Shown piece by piece: positions 21,803 through 31,398 of a stretch of DNA of 64,000 nucleotides. The notes under the pieces were generated by a model. That model saw nothing but the letters and a program-made list of their open reading frames with translations, was not told the DNA's origin and did not search any database. Source of the DNA: Pseudomonas graminis (lineage in GTDB: Bacteria > Pseudomonadota > Gammaproteobacteria > Pseudomonadales > Pseudomonadaceae); contig NZ_FOHW01000005.1 in NCBI RefSeq assembly GCF_900111735.1, positions 1-64,000 of the forward strand. The letters are read 5' to 3'. The translations under genes were made by a program, and so were the position numbers. The first letter of the stretch is position 1; each line of letters opens with the position of its first letter.

Positions 21803-23878
21803 ATGACGGAGCTGTCTCATGTCTCGGTCACGGCGCTAAAGGGCGTCGGTGAGGCAATGGCTGAAAAGCTGGCGAAAGTCGGTCTTGAGAATATTCAGGA
21901 CGTACTGTTTCACCTGCCGTTGCGTTATCAGGACCGCACTCGCGTCGTGCCCATCGGCGAGCTGCGCCCGGGCCAGGACGCCGTAGTCGAAGGAGTGGTC
22001 AGCGGCGCCGACGTGGTCATGGGCAAGCGCCGCAGCTTGCTGGTCAGGATTGGCGACGGCACCGGTGTGTTGAGCCTGCGTTTTTACCACTTCAGCAATG
22101 CACAAAAGGACGGTCTCAAGCGCGGTACCCACGTGCGCTGTTATGGCGAAGCCCGGCCCGGCGCTTCGGGGCTTGAGATCTACCACCCGGAATACCGTGC
22201 GATCACCGGCGATGAGCCGGTGGCTGTAGAGCAGACGCTGACGCCGATCTACCCCACAACTGAAGGCCTCACCCAGCAGCGCCTTCGGCAATTGTGCCAT
22301 CAGAGCCTGTCGATGCTCGGCCCCAAGAGCCTGCCTGACTGGCTGCCGGATGAGCTGGCGCGCGACTATCAACTCGCGCCCCTGGCTGACGCCATTCATT
22401 ACCTGCACAACCCGCCTGCCGATGCTGACGTCGAAGAGCTCGCCCTGGGCCATCACTGGGCGCAGCACCGACTGGCATTTGAAGAGCTGCTGACGCATCA
22501 GCTTTCCCAGCAACGCCTGCGTGAAAGCCTGCGCTCGCAACGCGCGCCTGCACTGCCACCGGCGAAACGCCTGCCGAAGAAATTCCTCGCCAACCTTGGT
22601 TTCCCGCCCACGGGTGCGCAGCAGCGGGTCGGCAACGAGATCGCTTACGACCTCAGTCAACACGAGCCGATGCTGCGTTTGATTCAGGGTGATGTAGGCG
22701 CAGGCAAAACGGTCGTCGCAGCCCTCGCGGCCTTGCAGGCCCTCGAAGCGGGCTATCAGGTCGCACTGATGGCGCCCACCGAGATCCTCGCCGAACAGCA
22801 TTTCATCAATTTCACCCGCTGGCTGGAGCCTCTCGGCATTGAGACGGCGTGGCTCGCGGGCAAACTCAAAGGTAAGGCGCGGGCGGCCTCACTGGCGCAG
22901 ATCGCCGGTGGCACGCCCATGGTGGTCGGCACCCACGCGTTGTTTCAGGACGAGGTGCAGTTCAAGAACCTCGCGCTGGTCATCATCGATGAACAGCACC
23001 GTTTCGGCGTTCAGCAACGTCTGGCGCTGCGCAAGAAGGGCGTCGGCGGCTCGATGTGTCCGCATCAGTTGATCATGACCGCCACCCCCATCCCTCGCAC
23101 CCTGGCGATGAGCGCCTACGCCGACCTCGACACTTCCATCCTCGACGAACTGCCCCCCGGGCGTACGCCGGTGAATACCGTGCTGGTGGTCGACAGCCGA
23201 CGCATCGAAGTCGTCGAGCGCGTACGCAATGCATGCGCCGAAGGCCGGCAGGCGTACTGGGTCTGCACGCTGATCGAGGAGTCTGAAGAGCTGACGTGTC
23301 AGGCCGCTGAAACCACGTTCGAGGAGCTGACCAGCGCGCTGGGCGAGCTCAAGGTCGGCTTGATTCACGGACGCATGAAGCCCGCCGAAAAAGCAGCCGT
23401 CATGGCCGAATTCAAGCAGGGCAACCTGAATCTGTTGATTGCCACGACGGTGATCGAGGTCGGTGTGGACGTCCCCAATGCCAGCCTGATGATCATCGAA
23501 AACCCGGAACGTCTGGGCCTGGCGCAGCTTCATCAATTACGCGGTCGGGTCGGCCGGGGCAGCGCGGCCAGTCATTGCGTGCTGCTGTATCACCCGCCGC
23601 TTTCGCAGATCGGTCGTCAGCGCCTGGGCATCATGCGTGAAACCAACGACGGCTTCGTGATCGCCGAAAAAGATCTGGAACTGCGTGGACCGGGCGAGAT
23701 GCTTGGCACGCGCCAGACAGGGCTGCTTCAATTCAAGGTTGCTGACCTGATGCGCGATGCAGATTTGCTGCCGGCAGTCAGGGACGCGGCGCAGGCGCTG
23801 CTTGAGCGCTGGCCGCAACATGTCAGTCCTCTGCTGGAGCGCTGGCTGCGCCATGGCCAGCAATATGGCCAAGTGTGA
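21803..23878 (+). CDS. recG: ATP-dependent DNA helicase RecG
   Basis: RecG, 691 aa, remodels stalled replication forks and Holliday junctions. The N-terminal wedge domain (LKGVGEAMAEKLAKVGLENIQD, OB fold ~60-150) precedes the helicase motor: Walker A GDVGAGKTVVA, DEQH box (IIDEQHRFGVQQR), TATPIPRT, and motif VI region QLRGRVGRG. Length is normal. It overlaps nothing and ends the oxyR transcript. Confidence 0.96.
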   Translation: MTELSHVSVTALKGVGEAMAEKLAKVGLENIQDVLFHLPLRYQDRTRVVPIGELRPGQDAVVEGVVSGADVVMGKRRSLLVRIGDGTGVLSLRFYHFSNAQKDGLKRGTHVRCYGEARPGASGLEIYHPEYRAITGDEPVAVEQTLTPIYPTTEGLTQQRLRQLCHQSLSMLGPKSLPDWLPDELARDYQLAPLADAIHYLHNPPADADVEELALGHHWAQHRLAFEELLTHQLSQQRLRESLRSQRAPALPPAKRLPKKFLANLGFPPTGAQQRVGNEIAYDLSQHEPMLRLIQGDVGAGKTVVAALAALQALEAGYQVALMAPTEILAEQHFINFTRWLEPLGIETAWLAGKLKGKARAASLAQIAGGTPMVVGTHALFQDEVQFKNLALVIIDEQHRFGVQQRLALRKKGVGGSMCPHQLIMTATPIPRTLAMSAYADLDTSILDELPPGRTPVNTVLVVDSRRIEVVERVRNACAEGRQAYWVCTLIEESEELTCQAAETTFEELTSALGELKVGLIHGRMKPAEKAAVMAEFKQGNLNLLIATTVIEVGVDVPNASLMIIENPERLGLAQLHQLRGRVGRGSAASHCVLLYHPPLSQIGRQRLGIMRETNDGFVIAEKDLELRGPGEMLGTRQTGLLQFKVADLMRDADLLPAVRDAAQALLERWPQHVSPLLERWLRHGQQYGQV

Positions 23879-23965
23879 AGCAGTCAACGCAATAACAGGG
23901 TGTCTCACCTCTATAACAACTAAGCTGGTTATACTTCAGCGATTGTAGGAATCTGGATTCAGGCC

Positions 23966-25360
23966 ATGACAGAAGTTGCCCACATCGACGCAACCCCACA
24001 CTGCCCTTCTATCATTCGGCAGTTGCTGGGCAAAGCTGCCATCAACTTCCGTGAAGTGACTGACGACGAGTCTCTTCCGCTTGATCGGAAAGTGCAGGCC
24101 ATTCTGGTCGACGACTCAGTCGGCGCGCTGTTCATCCTGTTCCCGCAGAACCATTTGCTCGACCTCAATCGCATTACCGAGTTGACCGGCCGCAAGTTGA
24201 AAGCGGTTCCGAAGGAGTCGCTCGAACTCATGCTGCAAAAACATAAACTGGGCACGTTGCCCGGTCTGCCCTCGCTGACCAGCTCGCCTTGCCTGTATGA
24301 AGAGCGGATTCTGTCCGGCACTACTGTGCTGATCGATTCCGGTGAGCCCGGCCTCTTGCTGGAAATCAGCAGCGAGGACTTCAGGACGCTGTTGACCAAA
24401 GCCAGCGCTGCCCGCTTCGGCGAACCAGTGACGTCCGTCACGCCCAACCTCACGCGTCCCCATGACGACCGCGAGGAGATCACCAAGGCCGTACAGAATT
24501 TCACTGCCCGGCGCATCCAGCAGCGTCTGGAATCCACGGTGGAAATCCCGCCACTGGCCGACACGGCGCAGAAGATTATCAAGCTGCGTGTCGACCCCGA
24601 CGCAACCATCGACGACATCACCGGCGTGGTTGAAACCGACCCGGCACTGGCGGCACAGGTAGTGAGCTGGGCGGCTTCGCCGTACTACGGTTCGGCCGGC
24701 AAAATCCGCTCAGTAGAAGATGCCATCGTCCGCGTGCTGGGTTTTGATCTGGTGATCAATCTGGCGCTGGGCCTCGCGCTGGGCAAAACCCTGGCGCTGC
24801 CGAAGGATCATCCGCAGCAGGCAACCCCTTACTGGCAGCAGTCTATCTACACAGCTGCGATCATCGAAGGCCTGACCCGCGCCATGCCCCGTGCCGAGCG
24901 CCCGGAAAGTGGCCTGACGTACCTCGCCGGCTTGCTGCACAACTTCGGCTATCTGTTGCTGGCGCATGTGTTTCCGCCGCACTTTTCGCTGATCTGCCGC
25001 CAGATTGAAGTCAATCCGCATCTGCATCACAGCTACGTCGAGCAGCACCTGCTGGGCATCAGCCGCGAGCAGATCGGCTCCTGGCTGATGCGCAACTGGG
25101 ACATGCCGGAGGAGTTGGTCATTGCCCTGCGCTTCCAGCACGACCCGCACTACGCAGGTGAGCATTACAAGTATGCAAACCTGGTGTGCCTGGCGGTGAG
25201 ACTGCTTCGCAAGGAAGGCATCGGCTCAGGCCCTATGGAAAGCATTCCAGACGAGCTGCTCGAGCGCCTGAAGCTGTCCCGCGAGAAAGCTCAGGATGTC
25301 GTGAAGAAAGTGCTGGAGGCCGAAGTGCTGTTGCGCGAACTGGCCGCGCAGTTCAGTTAA
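23966..25360 (+). CDS. YbaK-like plus HDOD domain signalling protein
   Basis: A 464-aa protein of two parts. Residues about 1-155 resemble the YbaK/prolyl-tRNA-associated domain (IRQLLGKAAINFREV, KVQAILVDD, LDLNRITELTGRKLKAV). Residues about 190-400 are an HDOD domain (IPPLADTAQKIIKLRVDPDATIDDITGVVETDPALAAQVVSWAAS, GLLHNFGYLLLAHVFP). HDOD proteins take part in signalling and lack the metal residues of true HD phosphohydrolases. The partner or ligand is unknown. It stands alone after recG. Confidence 0.85.
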   Translation: MTEVAHIDATPHCPSIIRQLLGKAAINFREVTDDESLPLDRKVQAILVDDSVGALFILFPQNHLLDLNRITELTGRKLKAVPKESLELMLQKHKLGTLPGLPSLTSSPCLYEERILSGTTVLIDSGEPGLLLEISSEDFRTLLTKASAARFGEPVTSVTPNLTRPHDDREEITKAVQNFTARRIQQRLESTVEIPPLADTAQKIIKLRVDPDATIDDITGVVETDPALAAQVVSWAASPYYGSAGKIRSVEDAIVRVLGFDLVINLALGLALGKTLALPKDHPQQATPYWQQSIYTAAIIEGLTRAMPRAERPESGLTYLAGLLHNFGYLLLAHVFPPHFSLICRQIEVNPHLHHSYVEQHLLGISREQIGSWLMRNWDMPEELVIALRFQHDPHYAGEHYKYANLVCLAVRLLRKEGIGSGPMESIPDELLERLKLSREKAQDVVKKVLEAEVLLRELAAQFS

Positions 25361-25381
25361 TCCAGAAGTGTCCGGGGAGGA

Positions 25382-25756
25382 CTACTTCTTCTTCCTCGGC
25401 TTCAAATACTTTGTCAGGCCCTGAAACCACATCACCAGACCCGCGTTGCCGGTAACGAGGATGTTCTTGTCCTGAATGCCCTGCATGAACGCGAGCTGCT
25501 TGTTCCGGGCCTGCATTGTGGCGAAGCCGCAATCGGCATCCTTGAAAGAAATTACGAAAGCCGGCGCCGCAAAAGTGCCGGCGCGGCTCTTGACGCGTTG
25601 ATCGCGCACGATGAAATGCCGGGCGATCTTGCCGTCAGCCGTCTGCAACTGGAAAGCCAGATCCTTCCCCGCGAGTTGCTGCTGAAACGCAGGGTTATTG
25701 CGACTGGCACGGGCCATCAACAGGCCCAACATCCAGAGTAGAAAACGAAACTTCAT
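25382..25756 (-). CDS. Hypothetical protein with N-terminal membrane segment
   Basis: A 124-aa protein. MKFRFLLWMLGLLMARASR is a hydrophobic start. The remainder (DLAFQLQTADGKIARHFIVRDQRV, then ITFKD-like FVISFKDADCGFATM and NILVTGNAGLVMWFQGL) has the look of an SCP2-like fold, although I cannot be sure. The C-terminus is strongly basic (KPRKKK). A short gene at this position is common in Pseudomonas and has sometimes been misnamed helicase. It converges with the YbaK-HDOD gene. Confidence 0.7.
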   Translation of the reverse strand: MKFRFLLWMLGLLMARASRNNPAFQQQLAGKDLAFQLQTADGKIARHFIVRDQRVKSRAGTFAAPAFVISFKDADCGFATMQARNKQLAFMQGIQDKNILVTGNAGLVMWFQGLTKYLKPRKKK

Positions 25757-25905
25757 GCGTGGGCCTCACAGGATCAGCGGCGGTCAGGGTGACCAGCCGC
25801 AGTGTAGCGAGCTTGATTGGCCGGTGAGCAAGCAGAACCGGCCGGTCGCAAAGTGGCGGGCTAGGCGGAAACGCGCAGGTTAGCGGGGCTCGATTCATCG
25901 CGCAT

Positions 25906-25940
25906 AAAAAAATGGACATGCCGACTGATCGGCATGCCCA
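25906..25940 (-). terminator. Terminator after the HU-family gene
   Basis: CATGCCGA (25917-25924) pairs perfectly with TCGGCATG (25929-25936) around CTGA. On the minus strand a T run (the A run at 25906-25912) follows. It lies about 40 bases after the HU stop. Confidence 0.85.
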
Positions 25941-25978
25941 TCTCCGTGCTGCTCGCCCTCCGCAGGGCGCTCAGCGAA

Positions 25979-26356
25979 TTACTTTTTCTTTGCTGCGGGT
26001 GCCTTGGCGGCTGCCGCCTTGGCTGGCTTGGCCTCTTTCGCGGCTGCAGCCGGCTTGGCTGGTTTCGCTGCCTTGGCCGCGTCCGGATTAACGCTGTCTT
26101 TGAGAAACTTGCCCGGCTTGAATGCCACCGTGTTGCTGGCCTTGATCTTGACGGGCTCGCCGGTCTGAGGGTTTTTACCGGTACGGGCGCCACGATGGCG
26201 TTGCAAGAAAGTACCGAAGCCAACCAGCGTGACGCTGTCCTTCTTGTGCAGCGCGTTGGTGATTTCGTCGAGCACGGCGTTGAGGACGCGGTTAGCTTGT
26301 TCTTTGGTGAGATCTGCTTTCTCGGCAATAGCCGCTGCGAGTTCTGGTTTACGCAT
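25979..26356 (-). CDS. HU-family DNA-binding protein with Lys/Ala/Pro tail
   Basis: A 125-aa protein. Residues 1-90 form a complete HU/IHF fold: MRKPELAAAIAEKADLTKEQANRVLN, VGFGTFLQRHRGARTGKNPQTGEPV and the DNA-binding arm with KIKASNTVAFKPGKFLKD. Residues 95-125 are a low-complexity tail of KPAKPAAAAKEAKPAKAAA type, like H1-like or AlgP-like tails. It binds and compacts DNA; the tail should add non-specific affinity. An A-rich leader motif (26373-26386) may be an Hfq/Crc site. P. aeruginosa has a matching gene at this locus. Confidence 0.9.
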   Translation of the reverse strand: MRKPELAAAIAEKADLTKEQANRVLNAVLDEITNALHKKDSVTLVGFGTFLQRHRGARTGKNPQTGEPVKIKASNTVAFKPGKFLKDSVNPDAAKAAKPAKPAAAAKEAKPAKAAAAKAPAAKKK

Positions 26357-26372
26357 ATGAAGCCTCTTTTAC

Positions 26373-26386
26373 GGTTTTTTGTTTTT
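26373..26386 (-). promoter_or_regulatory. A-rich leader motif before HU gene, candidate Hfq/Crc site
   Basis: On the minus strand AAAAACAAAAAACC lies about 17-30 bases before the HU ATG and fits the AANAANAA pattern bound by Hfq with Crc. The match is seen directly; A-rich leaders also occur by chance, so the role is tentative. Confidence 0.3.
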
Positions 26387-26544
26387 ATGTCCCGTGCAGC
26401 CCTTGCGGACAGCGAGCAGGTGCCGCAACAGCTCTACGTTGCGGCAGACCGGAATGAGAATGGCACGCCACCGGGACCCGCGCCAGTACGTGGGCCACGT
26501 TTGTTTCAACTAAAAGATGGCTTATCCGACAGAACGACTGTTAA

Positions 26545-27693
26545 TCATGCCAGCAGCGGTGGCAAAGCCTTGTTCAGAGCGAGCTTATCCATCACGGCAG
26601 CGCCCGTCAGGGCGTAACCCAGCAGATTGCCGTCGCCGTCGCGGCACAGTGCCTTGATGTCGGCGCCCTCACCTTCCACGGTCCAGACACCTTCCGAGCC
26701 CTTGGGCGGCGGGGACACTACCAGCGGGCAAACCGGCGTTTTTACCGTGACCGGCATCGGGCCATATTTGACGGGCGTGGGTGTGCCGGCGAGCGTCTGC
26801 GCCAATGCTCGGGCGCAGTTCATCAGCGGCATGACGTAAAGCAGGCTCAGCCCATCTACTTCAGCGCAGTCGCCCAGCGCATAGATGTTTGCGTGGGACG
26901 TCTGCAAATGCCGGTCGACCACAACGCCACGCCCGATTTCCAGGCCCGCCGCTGCGGCGAGATCAGTGCGGGGACGCAGGCCAATGGCCGACACCACGAG
27001 ATCGCAGTGCAGCACCTCGCCATCGGATAGATGCGCCTCGAGCCCGTTGTCGGCACGATCAAGGCGAGTCAGCAAGGGGCCGAGGTGAAAACGTGCGCCC
27101 AGGCTTTCCAGCCCGGCCTGCAGTGCCGCGGCAGCCGCAGGGGGCAGCAACGTGGGCATCACCTGCTCGCACGGCGCAACCAGGTCGATCTGGTGGCCGC
27201 CGAGAATCAGATCATTGGCGAACTCGCAGCCGATCAGGCCCGCGCCGAGGATTAGCACGCGCTTCTTGCCAGAAGCTGCGGCGCGGAAACGCGCATAGTC
27301 TTCAAGATCGTTGATCGGGAATATGGCGTCGGCAGCGTCACCCGCCACCGGCACGCGCACCGTTTCCGCGCCCCAGGCCAGAATCAGGTCGCGATAAGGC
27401 ACCGCTTCCTCCCCTATCCACAGACGCTTGTGACCCGGATCGATGCCGCTGACGCGGGTGTGTGTGCGCACTTCAGCCTTGAGTTGATCGGCCATGGCGC
27501 CAGGCTCGGCCATGCTCAGTCCGTCGGCTTCCTTGTTTTTGCCAAAACCGGTGGAGAGCATGGGTTTGGAGTACGAACGGCCGTCATCGGCGGTGATCAG
27601 CAACAGCGGCGTCTCGCCATCCAGCTTGCGAAATTCGCGGGCGAGGTTATAGCCCGCCAGCCCGGTACCGATGATCACGACAGGTGCGTTCAT
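26545..27693 (-). CDS. FAD-dependent rubredoxin reductase
   Basis: A 382-aa NAD(P)H/FAD oxidoreductase. The FAD motif [21 protein letters not shown] is at the start, a second dinucleotide motif ([17 protein letters not shown]) near residue 146, and the FAD-closing [11 protein letters not shown] near 270. It lies 34 bp after rubredoxin on the same strand, as rubredoxin reductase does in P. aeruginosa, and should pass electrons from NAD(P)H to it, for alkane oxidation or oxidative stress defence. Confidence 0.93.
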   Translation of the reverse strand: MNAPVVIIGTGLAGYNLAREFRKLDGETPLLLITADDGRSYSKPMLSTGFGKNKEADGLSMAEPGAMADQLKAEVRTHTRVSGIDPGHKRLWIGEEAVPYRDLILAWGAETVRVPVAGDAADAIFPINDLEDYARFRAAASGKKRVLILGAGLIGCEFANDLILGGHQIDLVAPCEQVMPTLLPPAAAAALQAGLESLGARFHLGPLLTRLDRADNGLEAHLSDGEVLHCDLVVSAIGLRPRTDLAAAAGLEIGRGVVVDRHLQTSHANIYALGDCAEVDGLSLLYVMPLMNCARALAQTLAGTPTPVKYGPMPVTVKTPVCPLVVSPPPKGSEGVWTVEGEGADIKALCRDGDGNLLGYALTGAAVMDKLALNKALPPLLA

Positions 27694-27727
27694 TCATTTC
27701 TCCAGAGGGATCGTGGAAGTCGGCGGA

Positions 27728-27895
27728 TCAGCCGATTTCGATCATTTCAAAATCCATTTTGCCGACGCCGCAATCAGGGCACAGCCAGTCTTCCGGCACA
27801 TCCTGCCAGAGCGTGCCCGGCGCGATGCCGTCATCCGGCCAACCGTCGGCTTCGTTGTAAATCAGGCCACAGACTACGCATTGCCACTTTTTCAT
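27728..27895 (-). CDS. Rubredoxin
   Basis: A 55-aa rubredoxin read on the minus strand. It begins [18 protein letters not shown] and contains the second iron-binding pair in [13 protein letters not shown]. The four Cys (CxxCG ... CPxCG) bind one iron. It is an electron carrier between rubredoxin reductase and its acceptors. P. aeruginosa has two rubredoxin genes at this locus; only one is seen here. Confidence 0.96.
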   Translation of the reverse strand: MKKWQCVVCGLIYNEADGWPDDGIAPGTLWQDVPEDWLCPDCGVGKMDFEMIEIG

Positions 27896-28029
27896 CGCTC
27901 GGTTCTCTTGGTTTCAGGCTAGACATCCCAGACGCTCCGCTGTCGTCGCGAAGTTTAGCGAATGGGTGAGGCCTTTTACTGATCACAGCGCGATGACGCA
28001 AGTTTCATTGATGTTCAACGCGTGTACTT

Positions 28030-28520
28030 TCTAGTGGGGCTGGCTTTAGCCGGGAAGGCGCCAGTGGCTACGCCGCGAAATCGATGGCGCTCGCACTGGC
28101 CTCTTCCCGGCTGAAGCCGGTCCCACTAACACCGCATATCCAGTAGGACTGGCTTTAGCCGGGAAGGCGCCAGTGGCCACACCGCAAAATTGATGGCGCT
28201 CGCACTGACCTCTTCCCGGCTGAAGCCGGTCCCACTAACACCGCATGTCGCCAGTAGGACTGGCTTTAGCCGGGAAGGCGGCAGTGGCCACACCGCAAAA
28301 TTGATGGCGATCAGACCGGCCCTTTCCCGGCTGAAGCCGGTCCTACTAACACCGCGTGTCGACAGCAGGACTGGCTTTAGCCGGGAAGACGTCAGCGGTC
28401 GCACCGCAAAATTGATGGCGCACACACCGACCTCTTCCAGGCTGAAGCCGGCCCCACTGACGCACCGCATATCCCCTGCGGGACCGGCTTCAGCCGGGAA
28501 GGCGTCGGGGGCCCCAACGC
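28030..28520. repeat. Tandem REPIN array, about four and a half units
   Basis: The core TGGCTTTAGC of a Pseudomonas REP recurs at 28041, 28150, 28261 and 28372, with a fifth variant CGGCTTCAGC at 28485: steps of 109, 111, 111 and 113 bases. Each of the first four units holds two inverted REPs, (G/A)GG(A/G)CTGGCTTTAGCCGGGAAG and CTTCCCGGCTGAAGCCGGTCC (the fourth unit's second REP has diverged slightly), with a ~40-bp inner spacer and ACACCGC(A/G)T between units. The fifth ends as a half unit near 28510. Several frames are open through it, but they only reflect the repeat. It fills the 700-bp gap between rubredoxin and ubiC. Confidence 0.92.
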
Positions 28521-28605
28521 TTAAATGGCGGGGGCTCCGGTCGTCGGCCAAAAATCGCAATCATGCTAAGCTCGCCGCCTCGATTGCCGCCTGTGTTTGT
28601 CTCCC

Positions 28606-29184
28606 GTGATCCAGCAAACCCCTTCATTTCCAGCGCCCGAGTGGCAATTGCGCGATCAGTTGATCGAAGCACCCTCGCCTCTCGCTCTTGAGTGGCTGTT
28701 CCACGAAGATTCCCTGACCCGGCGCCTGACCTGGCTCTCTGACGACCGCTTTTGCGTCAAGCCGCAGTTCGAAGGCTGGCAGCGCCTGCGTGAAGATGAA
28801 TGCGCCGCGCTGCACTTGCCAGAGGGCAGCGAAGGCTGGGTGCGTGAAGTCTATCTGCTGGGCCGCGATGAAAGATGGGTGTTTGCCCGCAGTGTCGCCG
28901 CCCGCAGCGCACTGGAGCATGACGGCCTGCACATGGACGAACTCGGCACCCGTTCGCTGGGCGAATTACTGTTCAGCGATAAAGCCTTCGCCCGCGGCCC
29001 GCTGCAGGTCTGCCGCTATCCTGCGCAATGGCTGCCCGAGACTGACGCACAGCAGGGCTTGTGGGGGCGCCGCTCCTGTTTCAGCCGGGGAGCCTTGAGC
29101 ATTCTGGTAGCGGAAGTGTTTCTGCCCACTGCATGGCGCGCCATCGAAGCCAACCCGCCACTGCTCGCCCAGGAGGGCCGCTGA
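28606..29184 (+). CDS. ubiC: Chorismate lyase
   Basis: UbiC, about 192 aa, removes pyruvate from chorismate to give 4-hydroxybenzoate, the first step of ubiquinone synthesis. Family features are visible: [26 protein letters not shown] near the N-terminus, [22 protein letters not shown] and [23 protein letters not shown] near the C-terminus. A GTG at 28606 is taken as the start; a TTG at 28597 is an alternative and neither has a clear ribosome site. Its stop overlaps the ubiA start. Confidence 0.9.
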   Translation: MIQQTPSFPAPEWQLRDQLIEAPSPLALEWLFHEDSLTRRLTWLSDDRFCVKPQFEGWQRLREDECAALHLPEGSEGWVREVYLLGRDERWVFARSVAARSALEHDGLHMDELGTRSLGELLFSDKAFARGPLQVCRYPAQWLPETDAQQGLWGRRSCFSRGALSILVAEVFLPTAWRAIEANPPLLAQEGR

Positions 29185-30074
29185 TGTACCTGTCGCTGCT
29201 CAAATCCCTGAACCGTCTGAACCCGCGCGCCTGGGACTTCATTCAGCTCACGCGTATCGACAAGCCCATCGGCATCTATCTATTGTTGTGGCCAACCTTG
29301 TGGGCCGTGTGGATTGCCGGCAAAGGCTCGCCGTCTCTGAGCACGCTGCTGATTTTCGTCGTTGGCGTGTTCCTGATGCGCGCGGCGGGTTGCGTGATCA
29401 ACGACTTTGCCGACCGCAAAGTGGACGGCCACGTCAAACGCACCGAGCAGCGGCCTTTGGTCAGTGGCAGGGTGACGTCAAAAGAAGCGCTGGTTCTGTT
29501 CGCAGTGCTGGTGACGCTGAGCTTTGTGCTGGTGTTGTTCACCAACGCGACGACAATCTGGCTGTCTTTCGGCGGGCTGGCCCTGGCGGCGTGTTACCCC
29601 TTCATGAAGCGCTACACCTACTACCCGCAAGTGGTGCTCGGTGCGGCGTTTTCGTGGGGCATGCCGATGGCGTTCACCGCCGAGACCGGCGAGCTGCCCG
29701 CTGCCGCGTGGCTGCTGTATATCGCCAATCTGCTGTGGACAGTGGGATACGACACGTATTACGCGATGACGGATCGCGAGGACGACTTGAAGATCGGTGT
29801 GAAATCGACCGCTGTGCTGTTCGGCGACGCGGATCGGGTGATTATCCTGACGCTGCAATGCCTGGCGTTGTTCTGCCTGATGCTGGCGGGTACGCGCTTC
29901 GAGCTGGGCCTGTATTTCTTCATCGGCCTGCTGGTTGCGGCGGGATGCTTCGGCTGGGAGTTCTGGTCGACGCGGGACAAAGACCCGCAAGCCTGCTTCA
30001 GGGCCTTTCTGCACAACCATTGGGCAGGACTGGCGATCTTTGTCGGTATCGTAATGGACTACGCGCTGCGCTGA
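29184..30074 (+). CDS. ubiA: 4-hydroxybenzoate polyprenyltransferase
   Basis: UbiA, 296 aa, a membrane enzyme with about eight helices that attaches the polyprenyl chain to 4-hydroxybenzoate. Both Asp-rich motifs are present: [15 protein letters not shown] and [20 protein letters not shown]. Start ATG at 29184 overlaps the ubiC stop by one base (TGATG), so translation is coupled. Confidence 0.97.
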   Translation: MYLSLLKSLNRLNPRAWDFIQLTRIDKPIGIYLLLWPTLWAVWIAGKGSPSLSTLLIFVVGVFLMRAAGCVINDFADRKVDGHVKRTEQRPLVSGRVTSKEALVLFAVLVTLSFVLVLFTNATTIWLSFGGLALAACYPFMKRYTYYPQVVLGAAFSWGMPMAFTAETGELPAAAWLLYIANLLWTVGYDTYYAMTDREDDLKIGVKSTAVLFGDADRVIILTLQCLALFCLMLAGTRFELGLYFFIGLLVAAGCFGWEFWSTRDKDPQACFRAFLHNHWAGLAIFVGIVMDYALR

Positions 30075-30109
30075 CCGATTCGGACCAACGCAGCGCTCAA
30101 AGCCTCAGT

Positions 30110-30490
30110 TCACGGCTTGGCGATGTGCCAGACATCACCCTTGCCGTCGCCGGTTTTATCACCAGCGGCTTTGTCATTTTTGAAGGTGTACAGCGGCTTG
30201 CCCTTGTAAACCCACTGCGAAGCACCGTCATCGCGCTTGATAATGGTCCAGTCGCCCTCAGGCTTGTCGCTTGCTGTGGCAATCAGCGGCGGCCAGTTGG
30301 TTGCGCATTGGTCGTTGCAGACGGATTTGCCCGCCGACGTGTCTTTGTCGTAGGTGTAGAGGGTCATGCTTTTATGATCAGTGAGCATGCCGTCACTGGT
30401 CATCGCGGGCGCCGCCGCGAATGCCATGCCGGAAGATGCCAACGCTGCTGCCGCCAAAAGGCGCATCAGAGCGGAAGAAATTTTAGCCAT
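30110..30490 (-). CDS. COG4315 repeat exported protein
   Basis: A 126-aa exported protein. The signal peptide MAKISSALMRLLAAAALASSGMAFA is followed by two copies of the COG4315 (DUF4397-unrelated) lipoprotein-repeat: LTDHKSMTLYTYDKDTSAGKSVCNDQCATNWPP and WVYKGKPLYTFKNDKAAGDKTGDGKGDVWH, written here only as landmarks at residues 31-63 and 92-121. Function is unknown; such proteins are periplasmic. The ATG at 30490 has GAGGATTC upstream. It is divergent from phoB. Confidence 0.85.
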   Translation of the reverse strand: MAKISSALMRLLAAAALASSGMAFAAAPAMTSDGMLTDHKSMTLYTYDKDTSAGKSVCNDQCATNWPPLIATASDKPEGDWTIIKRDDGASQWVYKGKPLYTFKNDKAAGDKTGDGKGDVWHIAKP

Positions 30491-30589
30491 GGATGAATCC
30501 TCTTCTTGTTTGTCGTTGTATGGACATTTCTTGTAGGACAAGTCCCCAGCTTAGCCCTAGACCGGCGAATACGCCTACCCCGAACTAAC

Positions 30590-30607
30590 CTGTCACACGA
30601 CTGCAAT
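30590..30607 (+). promoter_or_regulatory. Pho box before phoB
   Basis: CTGTCAC-ACGA-CTGCAAT is a good match to the CTGTCAT-NNNN-CTGTCAT direct repeat bound by PhoB. It lies 54 bases before the phoB ATG, with a TTATCT -10-like box at 30614-30619, as expected for a PhoB-activated promoter in which the box replaces the -35. Confidence 0.85.
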
Positions 30608-30660
30608 AATTCCGTTATCTAATGCGCCCCAAGACAGTTAAATGACATGAGGTTCGAGGC

Positions 30661-31350
30661 ATGGCTGGCAGAAGCATTCTGATCGTCGACGACGAAGCAC
30701 CCATTCGCGAAATGATTGCCGTCGCACTGGAGATGGCCGGCTATGACTGCATTGAGGCTGAGAATTCGCAACAGGCCCACGCCGTTATCGTCGACCGCAA
30801 GCCGGACCTCATCCTGCTGGACTGGATGCTGCCCGGCACATCCGGCATCGAGCTGGCCCGTCGTTTGAAGCGTGACGAGCTGACCGGTGACATCCCGATC
30901 ATCATGCTCACGGCCAAAGGCGAAGAGGACAACAAGATCCAGGGTCTTGAGGTCGGCGCCGACGATTACATCACCAAGCCCTTCTCTCCCCGCGAGCTGG
31001 TCGCCCGGCTCAAGGCCGTGCTGCGGCGAGCTGCCCCCAACGACGGCGAATCGCCGATCGAAGTGGGTGGCCTGCTGCTGGACCCGATCAGCCATCGCGT
31101 GACCATCGACGGCACACCTGCCGAGATGGGACCAACCGAATACCGCCTGCTGCAATTTTTCATGACCCATCAGGAACGTGCCTACACCCGTGGGCAGTTG
31201 CTCGATCAGGTTTGGGGCGGAAACGTCTACGTGGAAGAGCGCACCGTGGATGTCCATATCCGGCGTCTGCGCAAAGCCCTCGGCGAGGCTTATGAAAATC
31301 TGGTACAAACCGTCCGCGGTACTGGCTACCGTTTCTCCACCAAAAGCTGA
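30661..31350 (+). CDS. phoB: Phosphate response regulator PhoB
   Basis: PhoB, 229 aa. Receiver domain ([13 protein letters not shown], phospho-acceptor Asp in [10 protein letters not shown], Lys in [12 protein letters not shown]) and C-terminal winged-helix domain ([44 protein letters not shown]). It activates genes of phosphate uptake when phosphorylated by PhoR. It has its own Pho box, and phoR follows after 48 bp. Confidence 0.97.
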   Translation: MAGRSILIVDDEAPIREMIAVALEMAGYDCIEAENSQQAHAVIVDRKPDLILLDWMLPGTSGIELARRLKRDELTGDIPIIMLTAKGEEDNKIQGLEVGADDYITKPFSPRELVARLKAVLRRAAPNDGESPIEVGGLLLDPISHRVTIDGTPAEMGPTEYRLLQFFMTHQERAYTRGQLLDQVWGGNVYVEERTVDVHIRRLRKALGEAYENLVQTVRGTGYRFSTKS

Positions 31351-31398
31351 AAAAGCTTTTGGCAGCGATTCAGACCGCTGAAGACAAGGACGCGTTAA

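Noticed and set aside
28030..28520. CRISPR array
   Set aside because: The ~110-bp period with inner inverted repeats and similar spacers fits tandem REPINs, not CRISPR repeats with unique spacers; no cas gene is seen.
28126..28609. Frames with repeated SSRLKPVLL-type peptides on both strands
   Set aside because: These come from the REPIN array and are not proteins.
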